Source: Cyanobacteria bacterium UBA5018
Lineage (GTDB): Bacteria; Cyanobacteriota; Cyanobacteriia; PCC-6307; Cyanobiaceae
Length of the DNA stretch: 15,634 nucleotides
Assembly (NCBI GenBank): GCA_002396505.1
Contig: DGYA01000087.1
Coordinates: 7,970-23,603 of the forward strand
Direction: 5' to 3'
The translations under genes were made by a program, and so were the position numbers. The notes beneath the pieces were generated by a model, which saw only the letters and a program-made list of their open reading frames with translations, made no database searches and was not told where the DNA came from. Of this stretch, positions 5,182 to 12,191 are shown piece by piece; the first letter of the stretch is position 1; each line of letters starts with the position of its first letter.

Positions 5182-5679
5182 GTGATCCGATTCTTCAAGA
5201 GTGTCTGGGGCGACGCTGGTTATCTCAAATTTATCGACCGCTGCGAGCGTCAGCTGGCTAAAGTGCTTGGATTGGTGTTGTTGGTGCTGATCGCCGCCGC
5301 CTCTCTGCAGTTGGTCTGGCAGGTGTTCTGGTCTCTGGTGAGCCCTAACACCGCCTGGCTAAACAGTCGATTGATGGAGGTATTGGGCGATCTGCTCAGT
5401 TTGTTGATCGCCCTGGAGGTGCTGCAGAACATCACCTCCTACCTGCGCAAGCACGTGATACAGATCGAGCTGGTGTTGCTCACGGCGATCACGGCCGTGA
5501 GCCGAAAGGTAATTGTTTTGCCCCATGGGGCCGAGGCCAAACCACAGCTGTTGGCGGGTTTGGGCTTGGCGGTGCTGGCCCTCACCGCCAGCTACTGGCT
5601 GGTGCATAGTTTAAGCCGTGAGAGCTCTGTTGCCACCAAAAAAGAGCCAGCCACAGGGAACCCGGAGCTGGATCTGTAG
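5182..5679 (+). CDS. psiE: Phosphate-starvation-inducible PsiE family membrane protein
   Basis: 165 aa, integral membrane protein of the PsiE family. E. coli PsiE is induced by phosphate starvation; its biochemical role is unknown. Four hydrophobic segments are visible: VLGLVLLVLIAAASLQLVW, then LLSLLIALEVLQ, then IELVLLTAITAVSRKVIVL, then LLAGLGLAVLALTASYWLV. The family motif around LIALEVLQNITSYLRKHVIQ is well kept. The start is GTG at 5182. The last 98 bp overlap the convergent Nif11-cupin gene. A hairpin sits at the stop codon. The gene name reflects family membership, not proven phosphate control. Confidence 0.8.
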   Translation: MIRFFKSVWGDAGYLKFIDRCERQLAKVLGLVLLVLIAAASLQLVWQVFWSLVSPNTAWLNSRLMEVLGDLLSLLIALEVLQNITSYLRKHVIQIELVLLTAITAVSRKVIVLPHGAEAKPQLLAGLGLAVLALTASYWLVHSLSRESSVATKKEPATGNPELDL

Positions 5680-6145
5680 CCACCACCCGGTGGCGCCTAC
5701 CCGGTTCAATCACCAGGCTGTCGCCCCGGCTTAGATCCCTGGGCTGCGGTTCATCCTCGAATTGGATTCGGGCGCTGCCCTGCAACAAAGTTACCCATTC
5801 ATGCTCCGGCTGGTCGTACCAAAACCCCGGGGCAGAGGCGGCCGAGCAGGAGTGAATCAGCTCTAGGCGCAGGCCCGCTGATTCCAGCAGCACCTTGCTG
5901 CTCTCCTGGCCGGCCGGCGGGCAGACACCCTGCAGCAGGTTGTCATCACCGCCGCAGAGGCCAGAGGCCTCCCCCCAGCGCCGGCCAATCTCAAAGCCGC
6001 GGCTGCGGGCCAGTTCCACCACCTCATGGTGGCAACTGCAATCGCTAAGGGCGGCCCTCAGGCCCGGTTCCGCCTCAGTGAGCGAAACGAACTGCTGGAG
6101 TTGGGCCACCTTGTGGAGAAATTGCTGCAGCTGCTCCTCAGCCAT
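5582..6145 (-). CDS. Nif11 domain / cupin domain fusion protein
   Basis: 187 aa with two parts. Residues 1 to about 60 begin MAEEQLQQFLHKVAQ and include HHEVVELARSRGFEIG, the pattern of Nif11 domains, best known as leader regions of cyanobacterial ribosomal peptides. Residues from about 85 onward form a cupin: FWYDQPEHEWVTLLQGSARI is like cupin motif 1, and GDSLVIEPGRRHRV gives motif 2 with a possible metal-binding His. There is no Gly-Gly cleavage site followed by a short Cys-rich core, so this is not a peptide precursor. Small-ligand or metal binding is likely but unspecified. Its ATG overlaps the end of the GNAT gene by 8 bp, so the two are probably co-translated. Confidence 0.75.
   Translation of the reverse strand: MAEEQLQQFLHKVAQLQQFVSLTEAEPGLRAALSDCSCHHEVVELARSRGFEIGRRWGEASGLCGGDDNLLQGVCPPAGQESSKVLLESAGLRLELIHSCSAASAPGFWYDQPEHEWVTLLQGSARIQFEDEPQPRDLSRGDSLVIEPGRRHRVVATDPAPGSLWLALFWWQQSSHGLNYAPASSWR
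5679..5694 (+). terminator. Hairpin at the psiE stop codon
   Basis: GCCACC (5679-5684) pairs with GGTGGC (5689-5694) around a 4-nt loop. It starts at the last base of the psiE stop. There is no T-run after it, so it is only a candidate terminator or 3' stabilising hairpin. It lies within the opposing Nif11-cupin gene. Confidence 0.35.
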
Positions 6146-6635
6146 GGGCTTGGTTATCCAGGGATTTGATCATCCGCCAGCGCAGGAAGCCCACGCCGGC
6201 GAATTGCACCCGCTCCTCGGCTTGCAGCTGCCAGCCCTGTCGCAACAACAGGGGCCGCGATAGCTGGCTGGCCTCGGTGCGTAGCTGCTGGCAGCCCTGC
6301 TGGCGGGCCAGGTCTTCCACGGCCTGAACCAGGGCTGTGGCGCGACCCTGGCGACTGGAGCGCCCGCGGCAATAGAGCAGGGAGAGCCTGTCAATCGGAT
6401 CGAGTAGGGCAAAGGCTTCAATCGTGGCCGGATCACCGCTGGCGCAGCTGGCCAGGGCACGACCGCGCCGCAGGGCCTCGGCCACCGCTTCTGTGGCATA
6501 GGGATGGGCGGACCAGGCCTTGATCTGAGCCTGCTGGTAAAAGGGGCCCGCTTGGCTGGTCACGGCATCGCTATATACGGCAAGCAATTGGTCCAAGTCA
6601 TCAGCATCAACGGCTCTGAGCTGGGGGATGGCCAT
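6138..6635 (-). CDS. GNAT family N-acetyltransferase
   Basis: 165 aa. GNAT enzymes move an acetyl group from acetyl-CoA to an amine; the substrate cannot be told here. Visible are the N-terminal IPQLRAVDADDLDQLLAVY, the central strand LSLLYCRGRSSRQGRATALV, which holds the acetyl-CoA loop (RxxGxA), a helix VEDLARQQG and the strand QLRTEASQLSRPLLLRQGW. The ATG at 6635 is chosen because the domain starts at once; an upstream start at 6695 would add 20 non-conserved residues and run into the cyAbrB promoter region. It is the first gene of a two-gene operon with the Nif11-cupin protein. Confidence 0.8.
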   Translation of the reverse strand: MAIPQLRAVDADDLDQLLAVYSDAVTSQAGPFYQQAQIKAWSAHPYATEAVAEALRRGRALASCASGDPATIEAFALLDPIDRLSLLYCRGRSSRQGRATALVQAVEDLARQQGCQQLRTEASQLSRPLLLRQGWQLQAEERVQFAGVGFLRWRMIKSLDNQAHG

Positions 6636-6689
6636 GGCATGACTAGGGATGGGTTTGTGCATGAGACGGGACAACGGGGCGAGTGCACC

Positions 6690-6710
6690 TGTCATCTAAG
6701 TGACAAGTCA
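6690..6710. promoter_or_regulatory. Overlapping inverted repeats between GNAT and cyAbrB genes
   Basis: TGTCATCTAAGTGACA (6690-6705) has 5-bp inverted arms, and TGACAAGTCA (6701-6710) adds a second, overlapping one. The site lies in the divergent promoter region, 60-80 bp upstream of cyAbrB. It is a candidate operator. The A+T-rich segment at 6725-6740 may hold promoter elements, but I cannot assign hexamers with confidence. Confidence 0.35.
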
Positions 6711-6769
6711 GTAGCCACCTTGAATGGGTTAAATTTTTTGGGTCTTCATTGGGTTCACCCCTAAGATTC

Positions 6770-7186
6770 ATGCTCACAGGTTCTGAACTGCTCAATAAGG
6801 TCAAGGAACTTGGCGATGCCGGCAAGTCAGAGATCGTACGTGCCTGCGGTTATGTGTCAACCAAAAAGGACGGCGCCGAGCGGCTGAACTTCACCGCCTT
6901 CTATGAGGCCTTGCTGGATGCCAAGGGTGTGGAGATAGGCGTCTCCTCAAAGCTGGGGAAGGCAGGTCGCAGGCTCAGCTATGTGGCCACGGTTCAGGGG
7001 AATGGCAATCTGCTGGTGGGCAAGGCTTACACAGCCTTGCTCGATCTCCATCCCGGTGATGAATTCGAGATCAAACTGGGTCGCAAGCAAATCCGATTGA
7101 TCCCCGCAGGCAGCTTTGATGACGGTGGCCTTGATGAAGGTGGCCCAGAAGCTGGCGGGGCGGCAGAAGCGGAGCTGAGCCTTTAA
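6770..7186 (+). CDS. cyAbrB family transcriptional regulator
   Basis: 138 aa, cyanobacterial AbrB-like DNA-binding protein. Members are abundant regulators of carbon/nitrogen balance and other processes. Conserved stretches are LTGSELLNKVKELGDAGKSE, IVRACGYVSTKKDGAERLNF, FYEALLDAKGVEIG and the C-terminal AbrB-type part with VQGNGNLLVGKAYTALLDL and PGDEFEIKLGRKQIRLI. An acidic Gly/Ala/Glu-rich tail of about 25 aa follows. The ATG at 6770 is used; a TTG seven codons earlier is in frame but unsupported. Whether it is cyAbrB1 or cyAbrB2 is not decided here. It is convergent with the SbcC-like gene, with only four bases between the stop codons. Confidence 0.9.
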   Translation: MLTGSELLNKVKELGDAGKSEIVRACGYVSTKKDGAERLNFTAFYEALLDAKGVEIGVSSKLGKAGRRLSYVATVQGNGNLLVGKAYTALLDLHPGDEFEIKLGRKQIRLIPAGSFDDGGLDEGGPEAGGAAEAELSL

Positions 7187-7190
7187 GTGC

Positions 7191-10043
7191 TCAACTGCCG
7201 AGCGGTGCTTGCAGCTCAAGGCGACTGCCAATCCGATCGGCTAAGTCGCCGTAGGCATTTGGGGTGCAGGAGAGCAACAGCACCTGCACCCCTGACTGGC
7301 AGGCCCGTTCCAGCATCTGGTGCAGTCCCTGAATCCGCTCCGGATCGCTGTTGGTGAAGGCATCATCAAAAACCAGCGGCAGGCTGCCGTCGTAGGCCGG
7401 TGCCAATACTTCCGCCATTGCCAGTCGCAGGGCCGCCGCCAGTTGTTCGCGCATGCCGCCACTGAGCCGTTCAAAGGCGTAGCTCTCCTGGGCCTGCTGC
7501 AGTTGCAGATCGCTAAAACCCGAGCTGCCATCAAAATTGAGCCGCACGGCTTTGGAGCCAGTGCCCAGTAACTCCAGGTAGCTGGCAATCGCCCTAGCCA
7601 TCGGCTCGCCATAGCGATCGGCCAGGGCCGATCGGGCGCTGCCAAAACGCTCCACCAAACTGCGCAGGGCTAGGGCCCGGCCCGTTAGCGCCTGGCTGTG
7701 GTCGCGGCAATGGTCAAGGGCGGCCTGACACTGTTCAACATCGGCTTGGGGATTAGTGGCCCCAAGGCTGCGACACAACTGCAGGTTTTGGCCCCGGCGC
7801 AGCAACAGCTCTTCCTTTTCTGCCAAAAGTTGCCGCAGCGCCGCCAGCAGGGCCTCTTCACCGCCGCCAGTTGGCGAGCCCTGATCTGTCTGCGACTGCA
7901 GTGCAGCCAGTTGTTGCTCCCGCACGAGCAATTTTTCGTCTAGGGCAGCCAGCTGTCGCTCCAGTTGTTGTAGTTGGCCATGGAGACGATCGGCCCCTGG
8001 CTGAGCGCCAGAGTTTTCAGCTTCGCCTGCTTTAGCTTCGCCAGTCTCAGTCTGGCCGCTTTCATTCTGGCCACTTTCAGATTCATTTGCCTGCAGCCTT
8101 TGCTCCACTGCGCTCAGCAGGCCAGCCAGTTCCCCCAATTTGATCGCTGTCTGTTTGCCTAGCTGCTGCAAATGCTGCTGTTCGCCCAGCAATCGCTCGT
8201 AGCTTTTTTGTTCGCTCTGCTGCCGCTCCTGGAGTAGTTGCAGTTGTTGGCGTTGCTCCTGCAGCCAGAATTCCAGTGGCGCCGCATCTGGCGCCGCATC
8301 TGGATTGGCTGGATCCAAAGGCAGCTGCCCGTCTTGTTGCAGCGCCCGCAGCTCGCTGCTCGAGCTCTCAAGCTTGCTGTTCAGCTGCTGGCGGCGGTTT
8401 TGCAGGGCGGCGAGCTGCTCATCTAGTCGCTGCCAGGGGATGGCGGCAGCGTTGCGGCGCAAATTGGCCAGTTCACTCTCCAGCCGCTGCCTTTGCTGGG
8501 CGATTGCTTCGGCGGCGTCACTATCCGTTAACTGCATGGCTTGGAGCAGGCCAGCCAGCTGGCTTTCGGCCTGGAGGCGCTCGGCGCTGGCGTTGGCCAG
8601 GGCCTCGCCGCCGCCAGGGCTGATCTCCAGCTCCACGCCAGGGCCCACCTGCAACCGGCTGGCCTGCACGAGCCGGGTTTCGCTGCCGCTCAGCAGCGGT
8701 TGGCCATCGAGCAGCACCGGCTGTTCGGCCCTGAGCAGCGTCACCGTGGCCGCCATCGCCTCACTGCGGGCCCGGGCTTCCCCCAGGCGGCGCTCCGCCT
8801 GGCGCAGTTCCTGCAGCCGCTCGGCCGTGATCGGCGGTAGAGAGCTCAGTTCGGTTTTGAGGGCGACGGCCTGCTGTTGCAGCAGGTTGAACTGCTGGCG
8901 ATGCTGCTGCAGCTGCTGCGCCTGCTGCTCCACGGCGGCTTGATCCAGCAGTAGCTGGCCCAGCTCCAGGCGCTGTTGCAGCTGCCGGCCGCCCTGCACA
9001 GCATCGCGCAGCTGGCCCTGCAGGCGAGCGAGCTGTTGGCCGATCGACTCCAATTGGGCACCATGGGCCCTTTGGCCCTCCAGGAGCTGGCCTTGTTCGG
9101 CGCTGGCCCGCCGCCTTTGGCCCTCCAGCTGCTGACGCTCTTCTATTCGCTGCCGCAGCGCTTGCCATTGCTGGGCCAGGGGTTGCCGCTGACTGCGCCG
9201 CAGCTCCAGCTGGGCTTTGGCCTGCTCCAGCTGGCGTTGCTGTTGCCGCCACCGCTGCTGTTGGGCTTCCAGGGCCGGCCGCTCGCGGCCATCGATCAGC
9301 TCCAGCCGCTGTTCGATCTGGGCCAGTTCCTCCATGGCGGTTTCCAGCTGGCCCAGCCGCTCCTGGGCCAGCTGCAGCCGTTCTGCCGCCTGCTGCTGTT
9401 GGCCTTGGGCCTGGGCCAGCACCGAGCCGGCCTTCACCTTGCCGGTGGCGGTGAACAGTTGGTTGAGTTCCAATTGCAGGTTTGCCTCCACCTGCCGATC
9501 CAGGGGCGACTCCAGGGCGGCACTGCTGCCCCGCTGCTGCAGTTGATTGAGCAGTCGATCCAGGTCGTAGCTGCTGCCGCCGCCGGCCAGGGGATTGGCA
9601 CCCGCCTCCCCCTGCCGCACCCAGAGGTGGGCCCAGCGCTGGGGCAATTGGGAGATGCGGCGGCCCTCCACCGGCGCTTCCACCCCCAACAGTTCCGCCA
9701 GCCGCTCCTCGGCTGCGGCACCGCTGAGGCTGGTGCTGACCCCATCGGCCAGCTGCACGGTGCCACTGCTGCCGGCAAAGCGCTTGCGCAGCAGCCAGCT
9801 GCGACCCTGGGCTTCAAAGCCGATTTCCACCTCCGGCAGGCCGCTGTGCTGGCGGGAGCGCAGTTCCTCCACCCCCTTGCCCGTGGCGGTGGCCTTGAGA
9901 AACAGCCCCTTATGCAGCGCCTCCACCAGGGTGCTTTTGCCCGCTTCATTGGCCCCACCCACCAGCGTGAAGCGGGGATGAAATTGCAGCTCCAGCTGGC
10001 GATGCAGGCGCAGCTGGCGCAGGCGCAGGTGTAAAAGTCGCAT
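7191..10043 (-). CDS. SbcC/YhaN-like SMC-type ATPase
   Basis: 950 aa, Rad50/SbcC-type ATPase partner of the adjacent SbcD-like nuclease. Walker A is GGANEAGKST near residue 30. Long Gln/Leu-rich coiled coils fill the middle. Near the C terminus are the signature LSGGMREQL and Walker B LPLVFDDAF. There is no CxxC zinc hook. Instead, residues of about 445-485 form a short beta-rich insert (PVLLDGQPLLSGSETRLVQ, then LEISPGG) between the coiled-coil arms, as in the YhaN-like group. A Glu/Ser/Gly-rich segment (about residues 650-685) comes from 15-bp DNA repeats. The ATG at 10043 follows GGAGG, 4 bp after the sbcD stop, so the genes are translationally linked. Confidence 0.85.
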   Translation of the reverse strand: MRLLHLRLRQLRLHRQLELQFHPRFTLVGGANEAGKSTLVEALHKGLFLKATATGKGVEELRSRQHSGLPEVEIGFEAQGRSWLLRKRFAGSSGTVQLADGVSTSLSGAAAEERLAELLGVEAPVEGRRISQLPQRWAHLWVRQGEAGANPLAGGGSSYDLDRLLNQLQQRGSSAALESPLDRQVEANLQLELNQLFTATGKVKAGSVLAQAQGQQQQAAERLQLAQERLGQLETAMEELAQIEQRLELIDGRERPALEAQQQRWRQQQRQLEQAKAQLELRRSQRQPLAQQWQALRQRIEERQQLEGQRRRASAEQGQLLEGQRAHGAQLESIGQQLARLQGQLRDAVQGGRQLQQRLELGQLLLDQAAVEQQAQQLQQHRQQFNLLQQQAVALKTELSSLPPITAERLQELRQAERRLGEARARSEAMAATVTLLRAEQPVLLDGQPLLSGSETRLVQASRLQVGPGVELEISPGGGEALANASAERLQAESQLAGLLQAMQLTDSDAAEAIAQQRQRLESELANLRRNAAAIPWQRLDEQLAALQNRRQQLNSKLESSSSELRALQQDGQLPLDPANPDAAPDAAPLEFWLQEQRQQLQLLQERQQSEQKSYERLLGEQQHLQQLGKQTAIKLGELAGLLSAVEQRLQANESESGQNESGQTETGEAKAGEAENSGAQPGADRLHGQLQQLERQLAALDEKLLVREQQLAALQSQTDQGSPTGGGEEALLAALRQLLAEKEELLLRRGQNLQLCRSLGATNPQADVEQCQAALDHCRDHSQALTGRALALRSLVERFGSARSALADRYGEPMARAIASYLELLGTGSKAVRLNFDGSSGFSDLQLQQAQESYAFERLSGGMREQLAAALRLAMAEVLAPAYDGSLPLVFDDAFTNSDPERIQGLHQMLERACQSGVQVLLLSCTPNAYGDLADRIGSRLELQAPLGS
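7993..8091. repeat. Degenerate 15-bp repeats inside the SbcC-like gene
   Basis: On the plus strand GCTTCGCC recurs after 15 bp, as does TCTGGCC. They encode a low-complexity SGQNESGQTETGEAKAGEAE stretch in the coiled-coil region. The period keeps the frame. It probably forms a flexible break in the coiled coil. Confidence 0.6.
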
Positions 10044-10047
10044 CGCT

Positions 10048-11307
10048 CTAACCCTCCGCCAATTGCACGGCCCGATGCAATTCCGCCAGGGCCAACCTGG
10101 CCGTGGCGGCGGTGGCTGGATCGGTGGCGGGATCCGCCAGTTCGCCCAGCAAGGCTGCACTCACCTGGGCGATCAGCGGGTCGGCGGCGCGGCCCACCAG
10201 GGCGGCCAATTCGGTTTCGCCCGGGGCCTGGCTGCAGCTGCCCCGGCGTTTGAGTCGCAGTAACTGGGCCTCCAGTCTTTCCAGCAGGGCGCCATAGCGC
10301 TGGTGGGCCGCCAGGCTGAGGCTGCCGCTCTGCTCCAGCAACACCAAATCCTGCCCCACCCGCCCCTGCAGCAATTCCTCCAGCTGGCGCTCCAGTCGAT
10401 CCAGATCGCCATCTTGGTGGAAGTTGGCGGTGAGCGGATGCCAGCCGAGTTGGCCGGTGGCCAGGGCTTCCACCCGGGGAATATGGCCCCGCCTTAGCTC
10501 CACCCGCAGCACCTGGCCGGAGCGGTAATCGCTGTGGCGGGGAAAGCGATCGGTTTCTGGTGTGCCGCTATACCAGGCCTTTTCGTTCACCTGTTTGAGG
10601 CCATGCCAATCGCCAAGGGCCAGGTAGTCCACCTGCTCCAGCCAGTGGGGATCAAGTTTCAGCAGGTTGTTGGCATTGGCCGGATGCTCGTCATCGGCGT
10701 CGCTGGCGCCACTCAATTCCAAATCCGCCCCTCCGAAACCATGAATTGAGCCATGGGCGAGCACCAGCCGTGGTTTATCGGCCGGCAGGGCCCGCCAGTC
10801 GAGCTGGCGCAGCCAATTACAGGGATCGAGGCTGTCACTGCGCCGCAACAGCGGGCAGGGCAGGATCACCAAATCGTTTAATTCCAGCGGTTGGCGCTGC
10901 AGCAACACCTCTAAATTGGGGGCCCGCCGCAGGCGCTCCTGCTCAAAAAAGGCGTCGTGCCAGATGCTGCCGGGGCCGCCATGGTCGTGGTTGCCAGGGA
11001 TCACCAGCACCGGGCAGGGGATGGTGCCGATGGCGGCGCACACGGCGCTCACATCGCTGGCGGCCGGGGTGGGCGAATCAAACAAATCTCCCGCCACCAC
11101 CAGGGCGGCGGCGCCGGAGCAGTGGCCAGCGATGCGGCCGATGGCCTCAATGCGGCTCAGGCGCAGTCGCGCCCGCTTGTCTGGGTCGCCAACGCGGCCA
11201 TAGGGCTTGCCGATCTGCCAGTCGGCGCTATGGATTACAGGGATGGCAGGGGCGGAGCTCGCCAGGATTGCAACTCTTGCTAGGCACCTGTTTAGCGTCT
11301 GCGCCAA
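10048..11307 (-). CDS. SbcD/YhaO-like DNA repair exonuclease (Mre11 family)
   Basis: 419 aa calcineurin-like metallophosphoesterase of the Mre11/SbcD family, expected to form a DNA double-strand-break processing complex with the SbcC-like ATPase. Motifs in order: HSADWQIGK, GDLFDSP, GNHDHGG, LAHGSIHGFGG and LGDWHGLK. The usual first motif has D-x-H; this protein has D-W-Q. The other metal-binding motifs are intact. The C-terminal part (about 280-419) is helical and would dock on the ATPase. The start is uncertain: no ATG precedes the first motif, and the longest frame begins at a TTG at 11307, 32 bp from the divergent cytochrome gene. Confidence 0.85.
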   Translation of the reverse strand: MAQTLNRCLARVAILASSAPAIPVIHSADWQIGKPYGRVGDPDKRARLRLSRIEAIGRIAGHCSGAAALVVAGDLFDSPTPAASDVSAVCAAIGTIPCPVLVIPGNHDHGGPGSIWHDAFFEQERLRRAPNLEVLLQRQPLELNDLVILPCPLLRRSDSLDPCNWLRQLDWRALPADKPRLVLAHGSIHGFGGADLELSGASDADDEHPANANNLLKLDPHWLEQVDYLALGDWHGLKQVNEKAWYSGTPETDRFPRHSDYRSGQVLRVELRRGHIPRVEALATGQLGWHPLTANFHQDGDLDRLERQLEELLQGRVGQDLVLLEQSGSLSLAAHQRYGALLERLEAQLLRLKRRGSCSQAPGETELAALVGRAADPLIAQVSAALLGELADPATDPATAATARLALAELHRAVQLAEG

Positions 11308-11339
11308 CCTCCTGCCGGCCTAGGCCCGCTCTGTTGCCA

Positions 11340-11711
11340 ATGCCGATTCGCCCCATCGCCCGGCGCCTGCTGTCGCTCGCCCTCTGGCTGTCGCTGAGCC
11401 TGCCGCTGCTCTGGCCCCAGCCCAGCTGGGCGGCCAGCTCGGAAGCTGCTGGCTCCAGGGGCGCCCAGCTGTTTGGCCAGCACTGCGCCGGTTGCCACGT
11501 GAACGGCGGCAACATCATTCGCCGCAGCAAAACCTTAAAGCTGGCGGCCCTGCAAAAGGCTGGCCTCACCACGCCCCAGGCGATTGCCGCCGTGGCAGCT
11601 AACGGGGTGGGCCAGATGAGTGGTTACGCCCAGGTGCTGGGCAAGGGGGGCCCTGAGGCGGTGGGCAATTACGTGTGGCAGCAAGCCCAGGCCGGCTGGC
11701 CCCGCAAATAG
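11340..11711 (+). CDS. Cytochrome c6-like protein, probable c6B/c6C type
   Basis: 123 aa, small soluble c-type cytochrome exported to the thylakoid lumen or periplasm. It has a signal peptide with a basic start and hydrophobic core, cleaved after about A31 (PSWA/ASS). The haem-binding CAGCH is at residues 49-53 and the likely axial Met is M93 in GQMSGY. The stretch NGGNIIRRSKTLKLAALQKAGL resembles the c6B/c6C paralogues more than the main electron carrier PetJ, which usually has N.V.ANKTL there. That assignment is from memory and not certain. The C terminus is the family-typical NYVWQQAQAGW. Promoter elements must overlap the sbcD 5' end. Confidence 0.85.
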   Translation: MPIRPIARRLLSLALWLSLSLPLLWPQPSWAASSEAAGSRGAQLFGQHCAGCHVNGGNIIRRSKTLKLAALQKAGLTTPQAIAAVAANGVGQMSGYAQVLGKGGPEAVGNYVWQQAQAGWPRK

Positions 11712-11732
11712 GTGGGGTGGGGCTGCAAGCAG

Positions 11733-11755
11733 GCTGGCGGGCAGCTCACGCCAGC
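11733..11755 (+). terminator. Hairpin between the convergent cytochrome and yciI genes
   Basis: GCTGGCG (11733-11739) pairs with CGCCAGC (11749-11755) around a 9-nt loop, 21 bp after the cytochrome stop. No T-run follows. It may end or stabilise transcripts. Confidence 0.35.
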
Positions 11756-11809
11756 AACCAGGGCGTCGGTTTAGGGCGCTGCTAGGGGCCGGCGGCGCAG
11801 AGGGGGTGT

Positions 11810-12076
11810 TTAAAAGGCCTGGATCCAGGGGTAGATCTCCACCTCGGTCCAGATGCCATGGCGCCAGTACACGTCGCCCTTCACCCAATCCTCCACCTGC
11901 TGCTTGGTTTCGGCCTCGTAGATAGCAAACACATGGCTGCTGTCTTGCGTGGGACCGAGGGTGATCAAGCCGCCCGCCTGCTGTTGCTGCTGCAGCCCGG
12001 CCAGATGTTCCTGGCGGTAGGGGGTGCGCAGTTCCAGTGCGTTGTCGCAGTAGCGGCCCCAGAGCACAAAACGCAT
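11810..12076 (-). CDS. YciI family protein
   Basis: 88 aa, ferredoxin-like dimeric alpha/beta fold of the YciI family, small enzymes or ligand-binding proteins of mostly unknown substrate. Recognisable are MRFVLWGRYCDNALELR, the His of YRQEHLAGL, the strand GLITLGPTQDSSHVFAIYEA and the conserved C-terminal DVYWRHGIWTEVEIYPW. The ATG at 12076 begins exactly at the family start; the frame extends 7 codons upstream to a TTG, which is unsupported. It is divergent from the aminotransferase gene, with about 115 bp between the starts. Confidence 0.85.
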   Translation of the reverse strand: MRFVLWGRYCDNALELRTPYRQEHLAGLQQQQQAGGLITLGPTQDSSHVFAIYEAETKQQVEDWVKGDVYWRHGIWTEVEIYPWIQAF

Positions 12077-12191
12077 TGATCCATCGGCAACAATCAAATT
12101 CCAGCATCCGCACCGGCGAGCTCACCATTCCGGGCTGACAACCACCAGTGGCTGAGTGGTGCCAGGCTGGAGTCTGTGGTTGCCAGCGCCG

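Noticed and set aside
8976..10034. 352-codon plus-strand frame inside the SbcC-like gene
   Set aside because: It is a long shadow frame caused by GC-rich Gln/Leu/Ala codons of the coiled coil; the minus strand has all ATPase motifs.
10746..11339. In-frame extension upstream of the cytochrome gene
   Set aside because: It is antisense to the SbcD-like nuclease, and the signal peptide begins at the ATG at 11340.
12139..12182. CAACCAC/GTGGTTG inverted repeat before the aminotransferase gene
   Set aside because: The 7-bp arms are 30 bp apart in GC-rich DNA with several similar words, so it is too weak to call a site.
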